DNA of 64,000 nt from Molossus alvarezi (Eukaryota > Chordata > Mammalia > Chiroptera > Molossidae): contig CM073886.1 of assembly GCA_037176705.1 (NCBI GenBank), positions 9,074,501 through 9,138,500 on the forward strand, given 5' to 3'. Below the pieces are notes generated by a model that saw nothing but the letters and a program-made list of their open reading frames with translations, was not told where the DNA came from and ran no database searches. The position numbers and the translations under genes were made by a program. The stretch's first letter is position 1; each line of letters opens with the position of its first letter. This document shows, in pieces, positions 20,940 through 30,600 of this stretch.

Positions 20940-22098
20940 ACCCAGGGTGAAGATTAACAAAAATAAAAAAAGGAAGGAAGAAAGTTTATGACCTTGATTT
21001 GTCCCATTCCTGGTGATGTTACTTTAACTTTGACCACTTGTGTAAGGTGGTGTCTTCTGGGTTTCTGTATATAAAGTTATGTACAATTATATGCATAAGA
21101 ATATAAAATTATAATGTTAATTATTTTGACTCATTAATTAGTAAATAACGAATACGAGGTTCATGGGGAGATAGAGGCTGCCGTGGTGACAGGAGCAGTC
21201 CCTTCCCCCACTTAGGACCTGTCACTGGGCCCTGTTCTAACTCCCAGGGTGACCTCTGGTCTATGGAATGTTTACTGTGATGCTTCGGTTGTGCCCATTT
21301 GGGCCAGTGGCACCATTCAAGCTGCACCTGTCTTTTTACGGTGCCCGGCATTCTTGGAGCGCCTCCTTACTGTCTGGCGCGGCGGGAATTCCAGGCTGTC
21401 CCTGCCCTGCTCCTGGATCAGCCGCTGCTCCAAGGGGCTGGCTCCTTCCAAGGAAGCCCAGACCTGGGCGCTGGGACTGCATGTGGAGAGGATGCTGGGT
21501 CCTGGGCCGCTAAAGGCATTGCCGAGGCCGTTGGCAAATGCAGATAGGGCCAGTGGATTGATGGCCGTCCTGCATCCATGGATTTCCTATTTTGATGGCC
21601 GTATTGCAGTCATGCAGGAGAATGTCCCTGCTTCCCTGAAATCCACACTGCAGCATCGAGGGGTAACTTATTCCTGTGACTAAATAACTGACCAGGAAGG
21701 AGAGGCTGAGAGAGAGGGCATTTGAATGAAGGACGGGAGAGGCAAGGTGTGGAGGTGGGATGAGTTGGGCTTTTGGGAGCAGCAGGAAGTGCAGGCCAGC
21801 AGGTGGCAGGAGCCCCAGCAGGGGAGGGGAGAGCCTGCAGGTGGGGTGAAGCCGCTGGAGAGCGTCCAGCAGGGCTTGGGGCTTCTGCTGTGGCTTCAGC
21901 GCTCACCTGTCCAGACACTGCGCGGTGTGTTAGGTCCGCACCTCGCTTCCTCTCTGCGGTGCCCCGGAGAGCTTCATCTTGGGGTCTCCGCGGTGCAGGT
22001 ACAGCAGCCAAAGCCCGGAAAGACAGTAATGTCTGAACAGCACGTAGCTAAGTAGCAGGAGGAGGCCTGGCAGCTGCCTTTCTGAATGTGACCCCAAG
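20940..22098. other. Non-genic DNA
   Basis: AT-rich at first (20940-21160), then GC-rich. Long frames at 21249-21683 (+) and 21610-22011 (-) carry no recognisable domain and no typical splice partner. No repeat assigned. Confidence 0.5.
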
Positions 22099-22348
22099 CC
22101 CTGGCCAGTTTTGCTCAGCGGTTAGAGCGTTGGCCCACGAACCAAAGAGTCGCGGGTTCAATTCCAGTCACGGGCATCTACCTTTGTTTCACTTTGTCCC
22201 TGGCCCTGGTCGGGGTCTTGCAGGAGACAACCAGTCGATGTGTCTCTCTCATATAGATATTTCTCTCTCTCTCCCTTCCCCTCCCCTTTCCCCCCACTCT
22301 ATCTGAAGAGAATAGAAAAATATCCTCTGGTGAGGATTTAAAAAAAGA
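22099..22348 (+). mobile_element. VES-type SINE (family 1)
   Basis: CCCTGGCCAGTTTTGCTCAG to AATATCCTCTGGTGAGGATT plus an A-rich tail. It is flanked by GACCCCAAG (22090-22098) and GACCCAAG (22349-22356), a slightly decayed target-site duplication. Confidence 0.95.
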
Positions 22349-22871
22349 GACCCAAGCGGGGACGCAGGTGGGTGCTGTCAGCATTGCCCCGGAACATACC
22401 CCAGGACATTGCTCTGTAGGGGCTTTTGGCCTTAGGTGCCAGGAGTGTTGGGGGAAGTGCACACTCTGTGACCTGATGGATTCTGCTCCTGAGCATTTTC
22501 CTTAATGGTGACCACTGGTGACCTTACTCGAGCCTTTCCTGTGTCCAGGTCGCCGTTTGAGGTCTCCACATGTGTCCAGTCATCTCACCCTCACAACACC
22601 CCCAGTGCAGTGGAAACAGCCGGAGGGGTAGCAGCTTGCTCAAGGTTCATGACGAGGAGACGACAGAGCAGGTATTTAAACTTAAGGAGGTAGTCAGAGA
22701 AATGTGGGTGGTGGCTCTCCGGGGGCGGGCACAGACCCCACACTGTGTATAACAAAGTAACACAAAGAATAAATAAGGCTAAAATCCAGTGCCAGACACA
22801 CAGTGGAACCTGCTGATCTGATGCTTTGGATCTAAATTTTGTCACGTGGAGTGATGTTAATCATATGGTAA

Positions 22872-22974
22872 GTCTATTTATTTATTTTGGTGGTACATGC
22901 CCATATTGGGAACCGAACCGGGACTCTCTAGTCTGCAGGCCAACGCTCAACCGCTGAGCCAAACTAGCCAGGGC
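22872..22974 (-). mobile_element. Truncated VES-type SINE (family 1)
   Basis: The antisense head half 'ggaaccgaaccgggactctctag ... gagccaaactagccaggg' follows a short TTTATTTATT tail. It is flanked by a perfect 13-bp target-site duplication AATCATATGGTAA (22859-22871, 22975-22987), so it was short at insertion rather than truncated later. Confidence 0.93.
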
Positions 22975-23005
22975 AATCATATGGTAATTTTAAAATGTAA
23001 GTTTT

Positions 23006-23242
23006 CGGTCCAGCCGGCGTGGCTTAGTGGTTGAGCGTTGTTGACCCATGCACCAGGAGATCACCAGTTCGATTCCCGGTCAGGGCACATGCCCAGGTTG
23101 TGGGCCCAATCCCCAGTGGGGGGCATGCAGAAGGCAGCCAATCGATGTTCTCTCATTGATGTTTCTATCTCTCTCTCCCTCTCCCTTCCTCGCTCTCTAA
23201 AATCAATAAAGAAAAAAATTAAATAAATATCTTTAAAAAAAT
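23006..23242 (+). mobile_element. VES-type SINE (family 2)
   Basis: Family 2 copy with head CCAGCCGGCGTGGCTTAGTG and an AAATCAATAAAG end, then an A/T-rich tail. It is flanked by the 14-bp target-site duplication AAAATGTAAGTTTT (22992-23005, 23243-23256). It inserted within 20 bp of the preceding SINE's target-site duplication. Confidence 0.95.
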
Positions 23243-23256
23243 AAAATGTAAGTTTT

Positions 23257-24576
23257 TGTAGAAGGTGCTGCTCTTTTGATAAATAAAATGTATATCTGTC
23301 TCCCTATATTCATAGCAACTTCTGAGAGAATAGATATTAATATGAGTGGGGTTATTGCTGGGCCTTGTGATTTGGAGGGTTTTAACTGTGTTTTCTTTTT
23401 GGGTGTATGTACCTTCTAATTTTTATTCCCCAATCACGTCTTGAGGGATGTCGCAAATACAATAAGGGTGGCACATGAGTTCACTGATATGGACTGCAAA
23501 ACAGCAGGGGTCCTCGGAGGGGTTAGAAGTGAGGGGGGATGACGGGGAGCAGTAACAATGCTGCATAACAAACAAGCACAGAGCCTCAGTGCCATGTAAG
23601 GGACACTTACTTCGCTGAGCGTGCGGGCGTCAGCCTTCTGGACTTGGCTGACCTCGTGGGCTCACTCGTGCCTCTGCGGTCAGCTCAGGTCAGCTGCCAG
23701 CCCTGCCGATGTGTGAGCTCACTCGGAGGACAGGGCCAGCTGCCTGTTGCCTAACGCAGAAGGAGCCGGCTGGGACTTGCCTGTCGCCATCCTCCAAAGG
23801 GCGAGGCCAGGCACGTTCTCAAGGCAGTGGTCGTGCCAAGCAGACCTCTGTATGCCTCACTTTGGCTAGAATTGTGCTGGCCAAAGCTAGTCACGTGGTG
23901 AACCCCGAGTCCAAATGCAGGGAGAACGCTCGCCCAGAGTGGTGGGGGCGGAGGAGCACTGCAAGATTACATGGACACAGGAGGGAAGAATTGGGGACAT
24001 CAGTGTAGTCAGTCTAACACTCAACAGCATCATTTCTAGTGGCCTCCTAATAATTCATTGTATGAGTATACCGTCATGTATTTAACCAGCTCTGCAAGGT
24101 TGAACAGTTAGGGTAGCATTTCCAAACTATATTTCAAGAAATTATAAATCCTCAGGGGATTGATTGGGGTTTTGGCACACACATAAAAAGTGAAGGTTGA
24201 GGATGGAAATAAATTTGGTGAGTGTTGGGTTAAATGAAGAAAAATACATTTCCTTACTGAAAGATTTATCAGAACCTTTACATCCAAGTATGCATTATGA
24301 ACTTCCAAAAGTCTGAGGGATGCTCAAACTCAGGTACTTTTTTTCAAGAAGCATCTTAGGACAGGTGTTGAATGGCTCTCACTTTGGGCTTTGGGTTGGG
24401 TTCTGTGATCATAAACAGATCTCTGGTGAACATGGAGGGCTCATTGTTGGCAGAAATACAAACGAGCAGGGCAGGGGACAGTGGTGTCTGGAGTAAGGTG
24501 AGTTCTGAAGGCTGCACTTGGGATGATTGGGACGATGGGGACCATGAGTCAGCACTAACCTGGCTCACTTTCTCTC
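23257..24576. other. Presumed IL4R intron upstream of the first coding exon
   Basis: No coding exon recognised. 23490-24010 resembles an eroded interspersed repeat ('ctgcataacaaacaagcacagagcc') but I cannot name it. The stretch leads into the splice acceptor at 24577-24581. Confidence 0.5.
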
Positions 24577-24581
24577 AGCAG
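24577..24581 (+). other. IL4R splice acceptor, NAGNAG tandem (CAGCAG)
   Basis: A pyrimidine tract (CACTTTCTCTCAGCAG) ends in two overlapping acceptors, AG at 24577-24578 and AG at 24580-24581. The second gives an exon beginning GTGCCTTAGGATCTCCC, 18 nt before the ATG. I recall human IL4R mRNA having a closely similar sequence there, which favours the second AG. Either choice changes only the 5'UTR. Confidence 0.75.
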
Positions 24582-24599
24582 GTGCCTTAGGATCTCCCA

Positions 24600-24669
24600 A
24601 TGGGGTGGCTTGGCTCTGGGTTCACGTTCCCTGTGAGCTGCCTGATCCTGGTGTGGGTGGCAGACTCTG
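24600..24669 (+). CDS. IL4R: IL4R coding exon 1: signal peptide, residues 1-23 plus first base of 24
   Basis: Encodes MGWLGSGFTFPVSCLILVWV and then ADS, a classic hydrophobic leader closely matching the mammalian IL4R leader. It ends at the donor TCTG|GTAAGT (phase 1). The exon also carries 18 or 21 nt of 5'UTR, depending on the acceptor used. Confidence 0.96.
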
Positions 24670-27600
24670 GTAAGTCACCACCTCTCATTCATTCATTCAT
24701 TCATTCATTCATTCAGCAAACATGTATTGGCTACCTTCGAGGCTCAATCAGTGAAGAAAACAAAGATTCCTGTCCTTGAAGAGATTATACTGAGTGGGAG
24801 GAGACAGCCAATGACAGATGGCCCCAGTTATAAGTCTAAGGATTGTTGAAGGTGATGGGAAAAGACAGTATGGAACAGCAGGAAGGGCTGAGAGCTGGGT
24901 GGAGTGGAGGGTTGCTATTTAAAACACAGTATATGTCAGGGAAGTCCCAGGCAATCAAGCCAAGACTTGAAGGAATGGGGAGCCATGCAGATATCGGGGA
25001 TGGGGCGGTCTCAGTGGCCCTGAGCCGAGAGCCTGCCTGGAGTGTTGGAGGAACCAAAGGAGGCTGGTGTGGCGCCGGGAGACAGCCTACCTGGCACATG
25101 CCTGCAGAGCACACGCCTGTTGGTGGGTAGACTCCTCAGACTGCCACGTATTTTTCCTTTAATTTGACCAGGGAAGTAGGGGAGCTGCATGACGTAAAGG
25201 TGCATTTGGGGTATGCCCTCAATGGACCCTGCACCCAGGGTACTTCTTCAGCTTCAGGAACCCCATCAGTGCCAGCTGGGAGGCTCCAGGAGCCCGGGTC
25301 CTGGCCGGCTCTGTGAAGACTGGCCCATGACTGGTCCTGGGACTGTGGTTTCCCTGTTTGTGATGGCCCTTGGTCCTGTTCTGGCTGGTTTCCACCTGTC
25401 CAGGGGCGCAGGGCCCTCGTTCCAGCTGGGCTCCAGCTGCTCAGAGCGCTCCTGTCTCCTCAGGGTGTGTCCAGGTCCGGCATCCGCCCACCTGCTTCTC
25501 CGACTACATCAGCATCTCCACCTGTGAGTGGAGGATGAGCAGCTCCACCAACTGCAGCGCCGAGCTCCTCCTGACCTATCAGCTGGATTTTCTAATCTCT
25601 GAGTAAGCCTGTGCTGGAGCAGGGAGGTCGGGGAGGTCGGCCCTAGGGGTTCCCCTGGAGTGGTGCCCTGGGGTGCCTGGTGCTAAATGCCATTCACTGC
25701 ACCTACCGGGCACAGGGTTCGAGCCGGGGTGCCCAGGGAGCAGTGCGTGTCATACAGTGGGAATGGCATGATGCTCCGAGCACACTGTCACCCAGCCAGC
25801 CGTGTGGCATCCGGATGCGGGCGGAGTATCGGACCAGAACATAGGGTCTCAAGCATTTAGTCTCAGGACTCTTCATGCTTAAACATCAGCGAGGACCCCG
25901 AAAGCTTTTGTCTGGGTAGCCTATAGCTATGGATATTTACTCTCTCAGGAATTCAAACAGAAAATGTAAATCACAGCAGCACACAGGCCTTCAGAGCAGT
26001 GACGTACCTGCCACGTGGGCCCTGGGAAACTGCTCTGTCGGCTTGCGGGAGGGAGTGCCGTGGCGAGCGCCCCGGGGCGCTGTGAACCGGCTGGCCTGGG
26101 GATCCCCAGACCGCACTCAGGGACCTCGGGACATGAGCGAGCGCTGTTGGGGCGCAGGGTCAGGGGGAGCGCGCACGTCCCCTGTGGCTCGCTGGGATGG
26201 CCCGGGGGCGGACTTGGCCGGCGCGGTGCGCAGGCGCGGGGCAGCCCTCAGGGCGGAGTGCAGGCGCCCCCAGGCGGCCCTCCGCGTGCTGTGCTTCCCC
26301 CGTGGCACGTGGGCCGAGACCAGAGCAGGAGAACCCCGTGAGGCCCCTGGGCCCACCCTGCTTTGTAAACTAGTGCTGCTGGCACGTGGCCAGCCCGCCG
26401 GCAGGGTCTGCGCTGCCTTCCTGCGCGGAGCCCTGTAGTCCCCGCGGAGCAGCCCGGCTCCGGAGCCCAGATGCCTGCCGTCTGGGCCTCTACGGAAATC
26501 GTTTGCCCGGCCGAGCCCGCGGCCGCCCTTGGCTGTTCGGGAGGCACGCGGGGGTCACTCTGCCCTGGGAGAAGCCGTGCTCCCAGAGGTGTGCAGCGCC
26601 CCTGCTGTTACAGTCCTCGTGCCGGATTCTTCCCTGTCACTGGGCCTTAGGGATGAGCGGAGTCCTGGGACCACGGCTGCGGCCAGGGGTGTGGGAGGCC
26701 TTGTGGGCGCGGTGCCGGGCTGTGGCCAGCAGGGAAGGCAGACCTCGTCCACTGTCCCCACCAGGCACCCTGGCCGCTCTGCTGCCCAGCCCCCTGAGCA
26801 GCAGTCCCCTGAGGCAGGGCGACCAGGTCCTGGAGGAGCATGTGGTTCCTTGAGGCGTGTACGGGGGACACCCAAGGGTGCATGGCCAGCCTAACACAGC
26901 ACCGTGTCTGCAGAAACGGCACGTGTGTCCCTGAGAATAGGGAAAGCACTGTGTGCCTGTGCAACATGCTGATGGATAACGTGGCCAGTGTGGACATCTA
27001 CCAGCTGGACCTGTGGGCTGGGAAGCAGCGGTTGTGGACCGGTTCCTTCCAGCCCAGCAAGCATGGTGAGTGGGGTGGGGCAGGCGGTCCCAAAGAAGCC
27101 GGCTGGGTCCTGGGGCAGGGGAGGCAGGGTCTATTTTGGGGAGGGAGGCCCAAGCAGCCTCTTACCTTGTCTTAAATGTGATGGGGTTCTTGCCTTTATC
27201 TGAGACTTAGACCTCTCATCTTTGAAATTGGCTTGGGCTCAGCAGTATATCAGGCCCCTTCAGTTCAGATATTTCAACCCCCTGAATGTGAGGCCCCTGG
27301 TTGGGGTGTTGAGCAGGCCTGTTGGATGGAAGGCCTGCTTGCTGCAGATCAGAAACTGAGCTAGGACCGTCCTTCCTCCCTCTGCCGACCGCTTCAGACA
27401 GTCTGGACTACAGAAGGCTGACCTTATCCTGCTACCCAGAGTCCCTGCAGGCATTCCCCAGGGGTGTTGTGACAGGAGTTTAAAACACCATTTATTGCTG
27501 TGTGACCTTGGGCAAGTCACATAACCTCTCTGAGCCTCAGTTTCCAGAAGAGAGTTCTTATCCCCATTTTGCAATTGAATAAACTGTAGTACAGAGGGCA

Positions 27601-30600
27601 AGTAACCTGCCTAAGGTCACACAGCTGCTAAGCAGGAGCAGCAATCTCTCCCAGACTTCACAGCCTTCACCACTCCATCAGCAGTTCCTGAAGAGCCTGC
27701 TCATCCTGCTGGTGGTCCAGGGTTATTTAAATTGACCCATGAACAAACCCGTGAATTAAAATAATTCTCACATGTGTTTGTTGATTTTAATGCATTTCAT
27801 ATACTTGTGCTCTCACTGATATGATGACTTAAAAAGAGACTATGTTTTTAAACACACGGATCAAAATAAAGAAAAATACTTAGTAAAACAGCACACAGAT
27901 GTGGCCAAAAGTATGAAGTGACAACGAGGACGTTTGGGTTACTTTGGTTTATACATTTTGCGTTCACTGGAGAAAGGAAGTTAGTAACCACTGTGGTGCC
28001 AAGTGGACTCTGTTACGAGTCTGAATCTACGTGGCCTTACACATGTATGTGGAGGTGGTGTTGACTAAACACCTCAATGGCCCGGGGTCCGTGGGCGACA
28101 AGCCCTCACCAGACACCGCTTCTCCACAGTGAAACCCAGGGCCCCTGGAAACCTCACAGTTGCTTCCAACGACTCCCACATGTGGCAGCTGACCTGGAGC
28201 AACCCATACCCTCCTGAGAATTTCCTGTACGATGAGCTCTCCTACCAGGTCAACATTTCAAATGAAGACGACCCCTCAGAGGTGAGTGGGCACTGCGGGG
28301 ATTCTGCTCCACCTCCTGGGACTCGGGTGGGTGGAGACCCCGGCTCCGGGGTGGGAGACAGAGAGGACACCCAGGCTGCCAGCATCCCTGGGGACCTGGA
28401 GTCCCAGCTTCTGCCCCTCCACCCCTCACCCGATGCCCAGGGTGAGAGAAGGGGTATGATTTCTGGGCCCTGCTCCCCGCTGTAAAGGAGGCTCTGGGCC
28501 ACAGCTGTGTTTCCTGAGGGCCCGGAGGGACACTGAGATTTTGGGAACACACTCAAACGACTGAGTCCCAGCATGAGATGCTCCCTCAGCATCATCTCCC
28601 TCTCGACCTGACTGGTGAGGGAAGGCGTCTCAGCTGGGCTGACAGGCTTACTAGTCCTTGGTTGTAACAGAGAGGAGCCGGAGGCTCAGAGCCTTGCCCC
28701 AGGAGACAGGCTCACCCATAGTTTAATGCCTTCGCTGGGCCTGACTGAGATTCCTTTTACGTGACACTCAGGGCGTCTGATACTTCTCTGCAGGCGCAGC
28801 AGAGACAGGGCTTCCTTTCTAAATGAGCGTACCGACATTGCACAGCAGTGCAGATTTGTCCATTCAGGTAGAATAGATACTAGCAGGCTGGACACAATGC
28901 TGGCTGGTCCCCGTGTTTTATGCAGGTGGGTGTGGGGGTTACTTCATGCCACCGTGTTTGCCCCTCGAACATTCCCACGGAAGGCACTCTGTACACACGG
29001 GCCTGGCGTCCCCCAGAACTGGGTTCCAGTACCTGCCCTGCCACTTGCCAACTGTGTGATCTCGAGCAAGTCACTTAACCTCCTTGTGCCTCAGTTTTCG
29101 CACCTGTGACATGGGGATGTGTTTTTTAAACACAAAAGGCAGCAGACAACACATACTCATCGTCATCTTACGTTTTCCACTTAACAGCAGATTCTGGGTC
29201 TCTTCCCAGCGGGGGCTGGGTTGGGCGGGGCTGAGGTTCGAGGCCAGTGAGTTTGGGCTGGGTTGCGGGGGCTCTAGAGAGCCCGTGAAGGAGAGAGAGG
29301 GGCTCTGACTCCATCTGCGCTTCGGAAAGGTCACCTCGTGCTCCCTGCGTGCCAGGCCCCGTCCTAGGTGCTTGTCCCCTGAGCCCACTTATTCCTCACA
29401 GCAACCCGGCGAGGTGGGCGCTTTTATTACCGCCATTTTGCAGACGAGGACATCGAGGTCCACAGAGGTTATGTCACTTACCTAAGGTCACACAGCCAGA
29501 AAGTGACAGTAGGGACCTGTACCCTCAATTTACAGGTGAGGAAACTAAAACTCAGAAAGGTTAATCCACTTGCCCCAGCCATGTCACATGGCTAGTCAGT
29601 GGGGGTGGGGAAGGGCCAGTTTCCTGGCCCATCTCGCTTGAGTCTGGTCCCAGTTATGAAGGTGGCAAACAATATCTGAGTTGAAGGAATAACCGAATAC
29701 CCAGGCTGGTGGCTCTTCTTATTTTTTTAACTTATTAGAGAGAGAGAGAGAGAGAAACATCGATTTGGTGTTCTGTTTATGCATTCATTGGTTGATTCTT
29801 GTATGTGCCCTGACCGGGGATCAAACCCACAACCTTGGGATATAGGGACAACACTCTAAACAACTGAGCTACCTGACCAGGGCCAGTCTGGTGGCTCTTT
29901 CTTTAAAATCTTTTCTTTCTTTCTTTTTTTCCTTTATTGATTACAGAGAGAGAGGAAGGGAGAGGGAGAGAGAGATAGAAACATCGATGAGAGAGAACAT
30001 CAACTGGCCGCCTCCTGCATGCCCTCCACTGGGGATCAGGCCCACAACCTGGGCATGTGTCCTGACCGAGAATTGAACCGGTGACCTCTCGGTGCATGAG
30101 TCGAAGCTCAACCACTGAGCCACACCAGCTGGACAATCTGGTGGCTCTTAAACACTGTGGAGTCAGCTAAGGACAGCAGCCAGGTGGGAGCTGGCACTCC
30201 CCCAGCTGGTGCAGTAATGTCTTCCTTTCTTCCCCCAGTTCACAGTGAATAATGTGACCTACATGGAGCCCACCCTCCGCTTCTCAGCCAGCATCCTAAA
30301 GCCTGGGACTTTCTACAGCGCGCGGGTGAGGGCCTGGGCTCAGATCTACAACAGCACGTGGAGTGAGTGGAGCCCCAGCGTCAAGTGGTTTAACTGTGAG
30401 TATCTATCGTGGGTGCTGGGCATCTTTCCTCCCCACTTTCACTCTGTGGCCAGACACTTCCCCTGGCCGAGCTTCTGGGTTTCCATGTCCGAGGATGCCT
30501 GTACTGTGGTAACCGTACAGACGGCATGGCGTCCTGGCCAGGGCAGGCCGGCCAGGCTGCAGGGACAGAGAAGCCCGCGAGACCTGCGCTTTAACACCGG

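Larger units (their letters stand above)
28282..30238 (+). other. IL4R intron 4 with MIRs and two SINEs at one site
   Basis: Sense MIR at about 29025-29120 ('ccacttgccaactgtgtgatctcgagcaagtcacttaacc'). Antisense MIR at about 29390-29520 ('ccattttgcagacgaggacatcgagg', 'cctaaggtcacacagccagaaagtgacag'). Then the SINE pair at 29718-30137. Confidence 0.7.

Noticed and set aside
22099..22170. tRNA-like box A/box B sequences (also at the head of every SINE here)
   Set aside because: These are the tRNA-derived promoter heads of bat SINEs; no cloverleaf with an acceptor stem is present, so no tRNA gene is called.
25929..26547. Frames of 100-170 codons in the CpG-rich intron 2 on both strands
   Set aside because: High GC lowers stop frequency; no family resemblance or splice-compatible structure. 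The IL4R exons on either side join directly in frame without it.
28282..28485. Read-through of exon 4 (SEVSGHCGDSAPP...) as a possible soluble-receptor end
   Set aside because: The frame runs on past the donor, but the GTGAGT donor is strong and exon 5 continues the conserved domain in phase. Without transcript data intron retention cannot be argued.
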